DNA from: Sporosarcina ureae
GTDB taxonomy: Bacteria > Bacillota > Bacilli > Bacillales_A > Planococcaceae
Reading direction: 5' to 3'
Assembly (NCBI RefSeq): GCF_029267015.1
Contig: NZ_JARIEA010000060.1
Span: 62,001 to 126,000, forward strand
Length of the DNA stretch: 64,000 nt
Under the pieces are notes generated by a model that saw nothing but the letters and a program-made list of their open reading frames with translations, had not been told where the DNA came from and searched no databases. Position numbers and translations under genes: made by a program. This document shows positions 53,605 through 62,995 of this stretch, piece after piece. Every line of letters starts with the position of its first letter. Position 1 is the first letter of the stretch.

Positions 53605-54258
53605 ATGCAAATTAGTATCGAATGGACATATAAGTCGCGTAACGGAAAAATTACTGTTTTTCATTCGGAGGAAATGTCAGCAGAAGAAGCCATTATGTTT
53701 GGCTTGGATATCGAAAAAACTGGCCGAGTAAAAGACGTTATTTTTGTGGATCAACATGATAGCTCATGGACGTTGAAAGAATTGAAGACCTACGTAAAAG
53801 GTATCGAAACAGAACCACATAACATCAGTATTTATTTTGATGGTGGCTTCGATTGGGACACGAAGACGGCCGGACTTGGTTGCGTCATCTATTATGATCA
53901 AAACGGAAAGTCCTATAGGGTGAGGAAAAATGCTTTCGTCGAAGGTCTAACTTCAAATAATGAAGCAGAATATGCCGCACTTCACCTATGCTTGCAAGAG
54001 TTAGAGATTCTTGGAGTACATCACTTGCCTATCTCTGTACTGGGTGATTCACGTGTTGTTATCCATCATTTAACCGAAGAATGGCCTGTCATCGAGGAAG
54101 ATTTGTATCGCTGGGCAGATAGAATTGAAGCAAAGATGAAATCGCTTGGATTAGAACCCCAGTTTAAGCTCATTTCTAGAAAGTTAAATAACGAAGCTGA
54201 TCGACTTGCAACTCAAGCTTTGGCGGGTGTTAAGATTATGGCGAATACTGAAAGGTAA
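53605..54258 (+). CDS. RNase HI-like protein (YpeP/YpdQ type)
   Basis: 217-residue protein with an N-terminal extension (about 1-70, IEWTYKSRNGKITVFHSEEMSAEEA) and a C-terminal RNase H fold. Acidic residues for metal binding are present: Asp in SIYFDGGFDWD, Glu in SNNEAEYAAL, Asp in VLGDSRVVI and Asp in LNNEADRLATQAL. It should bind or cleave RNA in RNA-DNA hybrids; Bacillus YpeP/YpdQ have similar layout and in vivo activity is uncertain. ATG 53605 follows TAGGAGG. It is monocistronic, apparently. The N-terminal extension is not the HBD domain of RNase HI from eukaryotes. Confidence 0.82.
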   Translation: MQISIEWTYKSRNGKITVFHSEEMSAEEAIMFGLDIEKTGRVKDVIFVDQHDSSWTLKELKTYVKGIETEPHNISIYFDGGFDWDTKTAGLGCVIYYDQNGKSYRVRKNAFVEGLTSNNEAEYAALHLCLQELEILGVHHLPISVLGDSRVVIHHLTEEWPVIEEDLYRWADRIEAKMKSLGLEPQFKLISRKLNNEADRLATQALAGVKIMANTER

Positions 54259-54408
54259 ATAATACGTAAAATAAAAAAGATCATTAAGAAATATATCGCT
54301 AACTTACTTGCTTAAACAATAATCTAAATAGTAAGATATACTAGTATAGGCCTACTAAATTCATTAGTGGGCCTGTATATGAATAACTATTAATAAGGAG
54401 TGAGTTAT

Positions 54409-55170
54409 GTGAGAAAAGTATTATTTTTAATTATGGTACTAGTTTTGAGCTTTTCCTTCAGTCTTCCCACTGGAACAGAAGCAGCTACAAAAACAACTGC
54501 CATGTATGTAAGCGCAAAGAGTGACATCGTCCTCCGCGTAAAGCCTGCCAAAAATGCAGAGAGAGTGGGAACAATTAAAAACCACTCGAAGGTAACGGTC
54601 TTTTCTTCTTCAAACGGTTGGTCGCATGTACAAGCAGGAAAGAGTAAGGGATATGTTTATACATCTGCTTTATCCAAGAAAAATCCTAATGCCGCCACTC
54701 TAACTACTGTTACAAAAGGTTTGACCCCTGTTAGTGGCTTAACCCTAACGTATTCCCCTTCTTTTTTCGATGATACAAAAGAAAGTTTTGTTGTAAAAAA
54801 AGATGGTGAATTCACTTTTCTATTCAATATAGGAGACACACTCTATCCTGACTATTCCAGCTATACGTATATCGAGGATAAAAATAGACTAATGATTGGC
54901 GTATCCGATTCGGATGTTATTTTTGTAGATGTGTTATATCCATTGAAACAAGGAACGTACGCAAAATCTGCTTACGATGATTCCAAAGTTTTAGTGGAAA
55001 GCACGACGAAAACGATCAAGGTAAAGGCAGGTACGTTTAAAAATGTTGTGATCTTACGTCACAAAGACGGTTCACGCGAATATATTGCAAAAGGAATCGG
55101 GATCATCAAGAGTACAAACAACAAAGGAACCATTATTACAGAGCTAGTATCATATAAAGCAAAAAAGTAA
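54409..55170 (+). CDS. Secreted SH3-domain protein
   Basis: 253-residue exported protein: a signal peptide (RKVLFLIMVLVLSFSFSLPTGTEAA) with cleavage probably after TEA, then a bacterial SH3 domain (YVSAKSDIVLRVKPAKNAERVGTIKNHSKVTVFSSSNGWSHVQAGKSKGYVYTSAL), which usually binds the peptidoglycan wall. The rest, about 150 residues, is a beta-rich domain with the repeated aromatic segments (TYSPSFFDDTK, LFNIGDTLYPDYSSY). No catalytic domain is apparent. The start is GTG 54409, 8 nt after AAGGAG; the earlier GTG 54400 overlaps that site. It may be a wall-bound ligand-binding protein. Confidence 0.8.
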   Translation: MRKVLFLIMVLVLSFSFSLPTGTEAATKTTAMYVSAKSDIVLRVKPAKNAERVGTIKNHSKVTVFSSSNGWSHVQAGKSKGYVYTSALSKKNPNAATLTTVTKGLTPVSGLTLTYSPSFFDDTKESFVVKKDGEFTFLFNIGDTLYPDYSSYTYIEDKNRLMIGVSDSDVIFVDVLYPLKQGTYAKSAYDDSKVLVESTTKTIKVKAGTFKNVVILRHKDGSREYIAKGIGIIKSTNNKGTIITELVSYKAKK

Positions 55171-55185
55171 TGCATACTAATGAAT

Positions 55186-55222
55186 AATTGCTGCCAAAGG
55201 ACTTCCCTAGGTGGCAATTTTT
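55186..55222 (+). terminator. Terminator after the SH3 gene
   Basis: AATTGC-GCC pairs with GGCAATT through a short interrupted stem; TTTTTTA follows. Confidence 0.6.
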
Positions 55223-55299
55223 TATATTGATCTTAATTTAATAAACTGAATAATTTCATGTTATTCTATGGAATACTATTCAACTATTTGCTTATATAA

Positions 55300-55345
55300 A
55301 AAAAGGCTTCATTCAACGTAACGCTCTGTGGAATGAAGCCTTTTT
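55300..55345. terminator. Bidirectional terminator before the CMD gene
   Basis: Perfect 15-bp stem (AAAAAGGCTTCATTC and complement) with 16-nt loop. A- and T-runs flank it. It lies just past the stop of the leftward CMD gene. Confidence 0.9.
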
Positions 55346-55351
55346 ATATAA

Positions 55352-55768
55352 TTATTTATCATCCTCAATTTTAGTAATCGCCACGCCACGTTCCTTAAAC
55401 ACAGTTTGTGCTACCGATAAGGCATTTAGTACACTCGGGAATCCTGTATAGGGAATCAAGTGCATAATGCACCCAATGATTTCATCCGGTGTTAAACCGA
55501 CGTCGAGTCCTGTTTTGATATGCATCTGAATTTGAGGTTTGCCTTGTGCCACAAGCGCTGTAATCGTTGTCAGTACTTTTTGTTTATTGTCGAGCCCAGG
55601 TCGCGAGTAAATATCACCAAATGCGAATTCTACAACGTACTTGGTCAAATCGGGAGCGACATCTTTGAAGCTTTCACCAATCTCCATCTCACCTGCTGGG
55701 TTGTCCTCAGTTGATAACGTGAGTTCCATTAACTTTTCTAAACCACGTTGATAACGATCCTCTGCCAT
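55352..55768 (-). CDS. Carboxymuconolactone decarboxylase-family protein
   Basis: 138-residue protein of the CMD/AhpD superfamily. The fold signature is present: LTKYVVEFAFGDIYSRPGLDNKQKVLTTITALVAQGKPQIQMHIKTGLDVGLTPDEIIGCIMHLIPYTGFPSVLNAL. CMD enzymes act in protocatechuate degradation; many stand-alone members have peroxidase-like or unknown roles. The AhpD CxxC is absent. There is no aromatic degradation gene nearby, so the specific activity is unknown. ATG 55768 has GGGGGG upstream. Confidence 0.85.
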   Translation of the reverse strand: MAEDRYQRGLEKLMELTLSTEDNPAGEMEIGESFKDVAPDLTKYVVEFAFGDIYSRPGLDNKQKVLTTITALVAQGKPQIQMHIKTGLDVGLTPDEIIGCIMHLIPYTGFPSVLNALSVAQTVFKERGVAITKIEDDK

Positions 55769-55989
55769 TTTTAAAAACCCCCCGAATCTTTTTGTCTGCT
55801 ATTTCATCAAATGGTACTATTCATTTCATTGTACCAAACTTTACGACAAATCCAAATCTTACATCTATTCTTTTATAAGTATTCATTCTGTTCTGTTTTT
55901 CAGGCATATAATGTCTAAATTAATTCAATCATTACTAGAAAGATTCTTTATCCTTTATACTTAAGGAAACAATCATGGGGGTCTGTACG

Positions 55990-56286
55990 ATGGATTTTAA
56001 AAACGTAGAGGAACAAATCATACAAAAGTATAAAGATGACGAAAATTTGATGATTCGTCTATTTGTCCAATGGTGCGTGAATCATAAACTGAATCCACAA
56101 GCTCTCTATCAAAAAGCATATCCTGAACAGCGGGAGAACCCTGCATTAAAAGAAGTAATGGAAAACGACGATGGATTCGAAGAGCTTCATATCGATAATG
56201 AAACTATGCTCGACGTACTTCAGATGTTCGGAAATGATGATTTGGCATTTGTGGTAGCGGATGAAATACAGAATTTTAAAGTGTAA
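55990..56286 (+). CDS. Small conserved-looking hypothetical protein
   Basis: 98-residue acidic protein (MDFKNVEEQIIQKYKDDENLMIRLFVQWCVNHKLNPQALYQKAYPEQ), mainly helical, soluble, with no recognised domain. Its C-terminal part (ENDDGFEELHIDNETMLDVLQMFGNDDLAFVVADEI) is acidic and looks like a binding module. I start at ATG 55990, 8 nt after GGGGG; an in-frame ATG at 55975 is inside the ribosome site region. It is convergent with the EamA exporter gene, and separate from neighbours. Function unknown. Confidence 0.65.
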   Translation: MDFKNVEEQIIQKYKDDENLMIRLFVQWCVNHKLNPQALYQKAYPEQRENPALKEVMENDDGFEELHIDNETMLDVLQMFGNDDLAFVVADEIQNFKV

Positions 56287-56359
56287 TATTTTTTATTAGG
56301 CATACTGATTTTTAGGAAAACCACTGTATCGCTACTGTTTATTATTATGACAATCACTC

Positions 56360-56404
56360 AAAATGTGTCTGCAACGGAATTCACTTCTGATGCAGACACA
56401 TTTT
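56360..56404. terminator. Bidirectional terminator at the EamA stop
   Basis: AAAATGTGTCTGCA pairs exactly with TGCAGACACATTTT, 17-nt loop. It ends the leftward EamA transcript, its right arm just touching the stop codon, and may also serve the small gene from the left. Confidence 0.85.
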
Positions 56405-57302
56405 ATAAGGTCTTAGATCCCTTTGGCCTACCTACCACTAACATAGCTGAATATAGTACAAGAGCGATTCCCATTACCTGCAACGATCGCAACTGATCTC
56501 CAAGAAACAATACACCGACCAGAACTGCGACAATCGGTTCAATCGTCGCCAGAATGGATGCCTTTCCAGCTTCCAAATACTTCAGTCCTAATGTATATAA
56601 CACATACGCCGCCACAGTAGAAATCAATGCAAGTAATAAGGATGAAATCCATACATCAACATGCTGAAATTTATCGAACTTGCTCCACACATCACTCGTC
56701 AAAGACATGAACAGTCCCATATAAAAGAATGTGTAGGTAGTAATCGTCAGTGCGGAATATCGTTTTGTCACAGGCTTCGTTAGCACACTATATAAAGCGT
56801 AACAAAAGCCAGATAGAATTCCCATGAACAGCGCATTGCCAGGGATACTTGACGACCCATACGGTAAAAATCCAACCACAAATGCACAGCCGATCATTGC
56901 GAATACTAGCGACAATCCCTTTCGTAAAGTCAACAACTCCTTGAAGATCACCCTTGATAAGATCATGACAAATAACGGTCCTGTATATAGTAATGTTACA
57001 GCTACTGATAAACTTGTACGAGAAAATACCTCGAAGTAAAAGTAATTAAATAAAGCAAGACTAAAAATCCCTGCGCTCGCGAAAAAAATATGGTCTTTTA
57101 ATCGGGTATGTAACTGGTTACGAAAAAACATCACCATGATGATAAATAAAAAGGTGAAACTAAAAATCCCGCGAATTGCTACAACATCCCACGCACTGAA
57201 ACCTTGATCATAAAGCGGTGCTATGAATAAACCGATTAGTCCCCAGCAGACCGCTCCTGAAATGGTTAATAAATAGATTTTCACACTCGCCTGTGCTTCC
57301 AT
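56403..57302 (-). CDS. EamA/DMT-family transporter
   Basis: 299-residue membrane protein with ten hydrophobic helices made of two EamA repeats. The first begins IYLLTISGAVCWGLIGLFIAPLYDQGFSAWDVVAIRGIFSF and the second GMLSGFCYALYSVLTKPVTKRYSALTITTYTFFYMGL; ATIEPIVAVLVGVLFLGDQL is the typical late motif. EamA proteins export metabolites such as amino acids or their derivatives, or take up sugars; the substrate is unknown. ATG 57302 has GGGGATG upstream. Monocistronic. Confidence 0.88.
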   Translation of the reverse strand: MEAQASVKIYLLTISGAVCWGLIGLFIAPLYDQGFSAWDVVAIRGIFSFTFLFIIMVMFFRNQLHTRLKDHIFFASAGIFSLALFNYFYFEVFSRTSLSVAVTLLYTGPLFVMILSRVIFKELLTLRKGLSLVFAMIGCAFVVGFLPYGSSSIPGNALFMGILSGFCYALYSVLTKPVTKRYSALTITTYTFFYMGLFMSLTSDVWSKFDKFQHVDVWISSLLLALISTVAAYVLYTLGLKYLEAGKASILATIEPIVAVLVGVLFLGDQLRSLQVMGIALVLYSAMLVVGRPKGSKTL

Positions 57303-57558
57303 TTTTCTTTCATCCCCGTTCTTTTCCTAAAAGATGCCCCATTTATGTATAGTAGCTTGCATAACGAATTATTAAAAAGAGTCGATAACTTCAAAACTAT
57401 TTGCTCCATGACTTTCTTTTCTCATTTGTATTAATTTAAGTTGGAATCGATCTAATAAAAATCGGATAATACTTATTCAAATACTTAAGTACTTCGCACC
57501 CATTTTATTGTATGATTATTTAATACATACAATAATGTCTACTATAAGGAGGTTTCGC

Positions 57559-58299
57559 ATGGATATTGTCCCAGTAACGTATTCCGATGAACTTCAAGAA
57601 ATAGTGAAAAACTCTCATCAATTGAACGAATGCTTTTCGGAAAAAGAAGTAGTGGATTACATCAGCAAGTTAGCTAAAATTGAAGTAATGGATCTGTATA
57701 TCCATCATTATAAGGATCATGTAACCAGTCGGGTCATTTATGAAGCAATTACACAAGCATTCCACATTCAATTACCTCTTGCTCCCGTTCTAACACTTGC
57801 GAAGCTCGGTTCTTTTGAAGCCCATACCTTAAAGGTTAATGAAAACTGCTCCGATCTCTCTTCGCAAGCTCTATTGGACTTATATTTAGACCATCATAAT
57901 TATCGCGTGACAGGTAAAGAAGTCCGTACAATGATTAACCACTATTTTGGTATGAATTTAGATGGAATTGATAAATTGGGAAAAACCAGAATTTCTTTGT
58001 ATTCAAAAAGTCAGTGGCTCGTGAAAGATAGTAAAGATTTATTTGTCATTCATACTGGCACAAATGATATAGACGTGAAAATCTACTGTACAGACTACTT
58101 TATGGAGCGCACTGGGTTAAAAAGCATACCCACCCAACTACAACAATCTTTAGCCGGCATGGGGTACAGCTATAATCCGAGAGTCGATGCATATTACTTT
58201 TCAAATCCTTCCGGCACTACCGTTTCCAATGAGTTTAAAGGAGAAACAATAGATGCGATTGTAAAAGTTACACATGCATTGTATCCAACTATCAGATGA
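57559..58299 (+). CDS. Uncharacterised protein with an internal repeat
   Basis: 246-residue soluble protein I do not recognise. It has an internal duplication: VMDLYIHHYKDHVTSRVIYEAITQAFHIQLP (about 41-72) and LLDLYLDHHNYRVTGKEVRTMINHYFGMNLD (about 111-141) share L-D-L-Y-x-x-H-x-x-x-x-V-T-x-[RK]-x-[IV]-x-x-x-I-x-x-x-F-x-[IM]-x-L. Each resembles a small helix-turn-helix-like unit. The rest includes a beta region with LFVIHTGTNDIDVKIYCTDYFMERTG and a C-terminal YNPRVDAYYFSNPSGTTVSNEFKGETIDAIVKVTHAL. ATG 57559 is behind AAGGAGG. Function unknown; monocistronic. Confidence 0.65.
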   Translation: MDIVPVTYSDELQEIVKNSHQLNECFSEKEVVDYISKLAKIEVMDLYIHHYKDHVTSRVIYEAITQAFHIQLPLAPVLTLAKLGSFEAHTLKVNENCSDLSSQALLDLYLDHHNYRVTGKEVRTMINHYFGMNLDGIDKLGKTRISLYSKSQWLVKDSKDLFVIHTGTNDIDVKIYCTDYFMERTGLKSIPTQLQQSLAGMGYSYNPRVDAYYFSNPSGTTVSNEFKGETIDAIVKVTHALYPTIR

Positions 58300-58303
58300 A
58301 TAC

Positions 58304-58350
58304 AAATAACCTGAAGCAGACACGAAGGTAGCGTCTACTTCGGGTTATTT
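58304..58350. terminator. Bidirectional terminator
   Basis: AAATAACC-GAAG-AGAC pairs with GTCT-CTTC-GGTTATTT. Its right arm touches the stop codon of the ThDP-enzyme gene. Confidence 0.8.
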
Positions 58351-59986
58351 ACTTACCAAAAGAGGAGAGAAACTTCACACGGTCTCCCATTGGAGGTATT
58401 GTATTATCGATCAAGGAAATTTCAAGAACTGAAGGTCCTTTAACGCTCATAAGTTCGTCTATCGCTTCCTGCGTCAAATCTTCCATCGCTTCAATCCGTT
58501 TGCTCGGTATGTTCATAGCCGCGGAAATTGCTGCAATGTTTACGGGTTGTTGTTCAAATGATGAATGTGAACGTTTATATTGTAACGAATGACCGTGGTA
58601 GACCATTCCGAGGCGCGCATTATTCATCACTACAAATAAAATTGGCAACTTATGTTCTTTCGCAGTTAGAATTTCCATTCCGTGCATAAAGAAACAACCG
58701 TCCCCTGTAACACAAATCACCGGACGTTCGGGTTCAGCAAGCTTAGAACCGATTGCGGAACCTATGCCACTGCCCATCGCGCCGAAGTGTACATTTATAT
58801 CAAATGTATCAGACTCCATCACAAGCATGTCATGGATGATGTACGCCATGAATTCACCGATATCAACGGTGTATCTTGTATGGCGGGGCGCGTATTTTTG
58901 TAGACGTAGCAAGACATTTTTCGTATTGTACTCGTCGTTCCTTGTTACGTTTTTTTCTTCTTTCACAAATGACGAAGAATGGGTTCGCGAATCTTCTATT
59001 CTTAATTCATCCAGTAACGCAGCCAAACTTAGATCTATGTCGCCTAAAACAGGGATATCCACTTCATATTTACGATTAAATACGGAGGAATCATGATCCA
59101 GTTGAATAGTATATCGATTTTTGGTGAGATTGACATTCCAGTTATTCGTAGCCGTCTCGCCTAAACTGGACCCTATAACGAGCAAAGCCTCTCCACCATC
59201 TCCATTAATCAAGCTAGAAGCGACGTCATTTCCTGCAAATCCGAATACGCCAGCGAGGAGCGGATGATCATCTGGGATATAGCCTTTTGCTTGCGGCGTT
59301 GTAATGATTGACCAACCAAGAATATCCGCTAATTCAAGCAATTGTTCGACAGAGTTTCGAATGCCTTGCCCAACAAAAATATATCCATCTTGTTTAGAGA
59401 CAAGTTCTTTTGCAACAGATTTTATCGTATGTTGATCGGGAACAATAGGTGCTCTTTTCGGCCAAGCCGGAATTTTCGGAGTATCAATTTGATTGATTTG
59501 GATATCGATCGGCATAGCAATGTGTACAGGGCCCGGAACACCTGAAATCGCTATTTCACAAGCCTTAGCCACTTCGGTCAGTAAATCCTTTGAATCTATT
59601 ACAGTCACACTATATTTCGTCACAGATGTGAAGAGCGGTTCTGCATCCAATTCCTGAGAAGCATTTAAACCGACAGTGTCGACAGGAACTGCACCCGTTA
59701 AGAATAAGACAGGGACATGTTCACGCATAGCATTCGCGGCACCTGTGAGAAGATTGGTACCACCAGGCCCACTGCACCCAATACATACACCCATAGTAGA
59801 TGTGTATTTCGCATAAGCGACTGCCATATAAGATGCTGCGCCTTCATGCTTCGTCACAATCGGCGACAGTTCAGGTATCTCATACAACTCATCAAAAAAT
59901 GCATTAACAGAACCTGCTGGAATTCCAAAAACATGTTGTATTCCGCCAGCCACTAAATAATCTAGTACTGCTCGAACAGCTTTCAT
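58349..59986 (-). CDS. Thiamine-diphosphate-dependent enzyme, acetolactate synthase/pyruvate oxidase superfamily
   Basis: 545-residue ThDP enzyme with the three-domain POX/ALS layout. The catalytic Glu (about residue 48) is in PIVTKHEGAASYMAV; FGIPAGSVNAFF and GCSGPGGTNLLTGAANAMREHVPVLFLTG are family blocks. The ThDP/Mg2+ motif is GDGCFFMHGMEI...LPILFVVMNN. It could be an acetolactate synthase, pyruvate oxidase or a carboxylase of 2-oxo acids; without the ilvH small subunit or BudA neighbour, I cannot choose. ATG 59986 follows GGAGAG and overlaps the TGA of the upstream GGDEF/EAL gene, so the two are translated as a coupled pair. Confidence 0.85.
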   Translation of the reverse strand: MKAVRAVLDYLVAGGIQHVFGIPAGSVNAFFDELYEIPELSPIVTKHEGAASYMAVAYAKYTSTMGVCIGCSGPGGTNLLTGAANAMREHVPVLFLTGAVPVDTVGLNASQELDAEPLFTSVTKYSVTVIDSKDLLTEVAKACEIAISGVPGPVHIAMPIDIQINQIDTPKIPAWPKRAPIVPDQHTIKSVAKELVSKQDGYIFVGQGIRNSVEQLLELADILGWSIITTPQAKGYIPDDHPLLAGVFGFAGNDVASSLINGDGGEALLVIGSSLGETATNNWNVNLTKNRYTIQLDHDSSVFNRKYEVDIPVLGDIDLSLAALLDELRIEDSRTHSSSFVKEEKNVTRNDEYNTKNVLLRLQKYAPRHTRYTVDIGEFMAYIIHDMLVMESDTFDINVHFGAMGSGIGSAIGSKLAEPERPVICVTGDGCFFMHGMEILTAKEHKLPILFVVMNNARLGMVYHGHSLQYKRSHSSFEQQPVNIAAISAAMNIPSKRIEAMEDLTQEAIDELMSVKGPSVLEISLIDNTIPPMGDRVKFLSSFGK

Positions 59987-62739
59987 AAACTCTCTCCTTT
60001 AGTAGCCAGATATGTGCTTTCAAACTCATTCACTTTCAGCGGCACATTAAAGTAATAACCTTGCATGGTATAACATTCTCTTGAAGCTAAAAATTCAGCT
60101 TGTTCTAATGTCTCGACACCTTCAGCAACTAGATCCAAACCTAGATTTTTTGCAAGCGTGATAATTGTATTCACGATAGCAAAATTATCGTCATTACTTT
60201 TCAAATCCCTTATAAACGACTTATCTATTTTCAAAGCATCAATCGGTAAATTCTTTAAATAACCTAAAGAGGAATAGCCTGTACCAAAGTCATCAATGGA
60301 CATTTTGATACCCATTGCCTGTAATTCTTTCATAGTATGAATAGTCATTTCTGTATTTTTAATGATTTGATTCTCCGTAATTTCGAGACATAAAAGTTCC
60401 GGTGATACGCCTACTTCATCTAAAATACTTTTTACTGTTTCGAATAAATTATTTTCCTCAAACTGACGGGCGGATAAATTTACGGACACTACAATTGGTG
60501 CATATCCTTTATCTTGCCACTTCTTGATTTGGTTACAAGCACTTCTAATAACCCACTCTCCTATAGGAACGATCAGTCCTGTTACTTCTGCCAGCGCGAT
60601 AAACTTATCTGGGGAGATTAAACCTTCTGTCGAATGATTCCATCTCAATAATGCTTCAGCTCCAATTATAGTACGTGTGCTGTAATCAATTTGAGGTTGA
60701 AAATAGATTTCCAGTTCTCCACGATCAAGCGCTTTATATAAAGCATTTTCAAACTTCACATTTTCAAACGTTTTAATATCCATTGCCACTTTATAAAAAT
60801 GATAACTATTGCCGGATACTGTTTTAGACTGATACATTGCGATATCCGCATTTTTTATCAATAACTCCGATGTCTGCCCGTCTTTCGGAAATAAGCTGAT
60901 ACCTATACTGCTGTGGATATGCATTTCATGTCCTTTTAGATTGAACGGTTTATTGAATTGATCAACTATTTTTTCCACCACTTCTTCCACTTCTGCTTCT
61001 GATTCAATAATGGGTAAATAGACAATAAATTCGTCTCCACCTTGACGTGAAGCAGTAGCACCTTCAGGAAGGCATGTACTAATACGTCTTGCTACATGTG
61101 ACAATAAAATATCTCCGTAGCTATGACCTAATAAGTCATTTACTGATTTAAAACGATCCAAATCCATAAATAGTACCGCTGCTTTTTCTCCATGCATTTG
61201 TGAAAGTCTCAACCCCTGTTCCATTCGATCTTTTAACAGCACCCGATTGGGCAGATTGGTCAAGCTATCATAATACGCATGATACCTGATTTCTTTCTCC
61301 ATCTTCTTTCTTTCGGAAATATCTTTAAAAGTGACCACATCTCCAACGACCCTATTTCCTTCTTTGATGGAAGATCTAACGTATTCTACAGGGAAATTAG
61401 ATTGATCTTGTCTAAAAAATGTAACATCCTCATGTTGTGTAAAGTTTTCATTGTAGATAATACTGACAGGTTTACCTATCAGTTCATTCTTGCCCTTATA
61501 ACCAAGCATAGTCGCAGCAGCAGGATTACAAAACGTAATGACTCCATCTAAATCCAAGCCGAATATCCCTTCGCCTGCGGAGTGGAGAATCAGTTCTTTC
61601 TCGCGACTGAGCCTTTGCAATTCTTTCATCGTTGTTTCAAGTTTAGTATTCTTTTCTGTAATCTCTGCAGTTCGCTGTTCTATGATCAGTTCTTGTTTTT
61701 CCATATTCAATAAGTTCAATAAAGTGGAAGCAGTTGTATCAACAATGGATTGCGTCAGTTGCTGACTCGCCAGAGAGTAATTTGGATTTTTTTGTTGGAG
61801 GTCTGCAATTACTATTAAACCCAATACTTTTCCCATTGAAACAATTGGCAGAACAAACATCGATTGAATACCAAAGTATCGGCATACCGTGTGATTTACC
61901 CGATCATCTGCAAACACATCAGGAATGAGTTCCGCTTTTCTAGAAGCAATCACCTCTTGGAATACTTTATCATTTTCCTCGTCAAACTCGATCTCGTCAT
62001 GAGATTTAACCCACTCTTCTGGAGACCAATTACTATTCCGATTAATCGTTGCAGGCTTAATCTTTTTATGCACTAACGGATCGATCAAGTGCACGCCAAT
62101 GTTATTGTTTCCAAGGACTTTTTCGATATACAGAAAACTCGTATCCAAGGCTTCTTGCATCGTAGAACACAGGGACAATTCCCTTGTTATATCTAACAGC
62201 AACTGCTTTTCCTGAATTAGTTCTTCTTTGTTCATCAGCAAGTTGGCGTTTTGAATAGCAACAGCAGCCATATTTACATAGGACTGAACGGTTTGAATCT
62301 CTAGCTCCGTTAAATTCATCGGTATTCCATAGTCGAACAAGAAAACTAGTCCAAATAATTCCGTTTCACCGGTAATAGGTAAAACCAGAAGAGATTTTAT
62401 CTTAAAACCTTGTACTGCTCTTGGGTCAGGTCTATGGTCTTTGGAAGTATCGGGTATATATATAGCTCTTTTAGTTTCAATTACTTCTTTCGCCAGTAAA
62501 TCGAAATCCGTGTCAATTACATGCATATCCAGTGTCATGCCGTTGATGACATCAGGTTTTCCTACGAACCCCCTGAATGACCCATCTGATTGTGGCAAAT
62601 AAATTCCGACCGAGTCACATTGGACAATCTCCTCTGATATTGCAGTAACGACGTGATTCAGCACTTCTCTTAACTCTAGCTTTGTATTTATTAACTTTGT
62701 TATATTCGCAAGACGAAGATATCTCATTTGATCTTTCAC
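59983..62739 (-). CDS. GAF-GAF-PAS-GGDEF-EAL cyclic-di-GMP signalling protein
   Basis: 918-residue soluble sensor. GAF1 is at about 20-165 and GAF2 at about 185-340, then a coiled coil (about 345-385), a PAS domain (about 385-470), GGDEF (about 480-640) and EAL (about 660-905). The GGDEF motif is intact at 567-571 (RQGGDEF), with MDLDRFKSVND upstream. The EAL motif is intact (EALLRW, 695-700), with the metal/active-site motifs NLSARQFEE, LEITE and DDFGTGYSSL. No RxxD inhibitory site precedes GGDEF. Both synthase and phosphodiesterase may be active. Start GTG 62739, 7 nt after GGGGGG. ATGA overlap with the ThDP-enzyme gene. Confidence 0.92.
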   Translation of the reverse strand: MKDQMRYLRLANITKLINTKLELREVLNHVVTAISEEIVQCDSVGIYLPQSDGSFRGFVGKPDVINGMTLDMHVIDTDFDLLAKEVIETKRAIYIPDTSKDHRPDPRAVQGFKIKSLLVLPITGETELFGLVFLFDYGIPMNLTELEIQTVQSYVNMAAVAIQNANLLMNKEELIQEKQLLLDITRELSLCSTMQEALDTSFLYIEKVLGNNNIGVHLIDPLVHKKIKPATINRNSNWSPEEWVKSHDEIEFDEENDKVFQEVIASRKAELIPDVFADDRVNHTVCRYFGIQSMFVLPIVSMGKVLGLIVIADLQQKNPNYSLASQQLTQSIVDTTASTLLNLLNMEKQELIIEQRTAEITEKNTKLETTMKELQRLSREKELILHSAGEGIFGLDLDGVITFCNPAAATMLGYKGKNELIGKPVSIIYNENFTQHEDVTFFRQDQSNFPVEYVRSSIKEGNRVVGDVVTFKDISERKKMEKEIRYHAYYDSLTNLPNRVLLKDRMEQGLRLSQMHGEKAAVLFMDLDRFKSVNDLLGHSYGDILLSHVARRISTCLPEGATASRQGGDEFIVYLPIIESEAEVEEVVEKIVDQFNKPFNLKGHEMHIHSSIGISLFPKDGQTSELLIKNADIAMYQSKTVSGNSYHFYKVAMDIKTFENVKFENALYKALDRGELEIYFQPQIDYSTRTIIGAEALLRWNHSTEGLISPDKFIALAEVTGLIVPIGEWVIRSACNQIKKWQDKGYAPIVVSVNLSARQFEENNLFETVKSILDEVGVSPELLCLEITENQIIKNTEMTIHTMKELQAMGIKMSIDDFGTGYSSLGYLKNLPIDALKIDKSFIRDLKSNDDNFAIVNTIITLAKNLGLDLVAEGVETLEQAEFLASRECYTMQGYYFNVPLKVNEFESTYLATKGESL

Positions 62740-62946
62740 TATTCATCCCCCCTTTTCTGCGCAAATATATTCTCTATTAATAGAGTAGTAGATACTCTAT
62801 TGCATATCGAGTAATAAGACATTATTTAAGTTATTCGACAAAATATTTAAAATAGCCTTTTAATAGATGTAAAGGCTACTTTAAATATATAACGAACCAA
62901 TAATTTTTGTATATGCAAATAGTAGTATTCCCTAAGTAATGACAAA

Positions 62947-62982
62947 ATACTCCCCGGCAGTTGCATGGTTGCCGGAGAGTAT
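62947..62982 (-). terminator. Terminator after the toast-rack gene
   Basis: ATACTC-CCGGCA pairs with TGCCGG-GAGTAT with one A/C mismatch; on the minus strand TTTTGTC follows. It lies 14 nt past the stop. Confidence 0.75.
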
Positions 62983-62995
62983 AAATTTATATATG

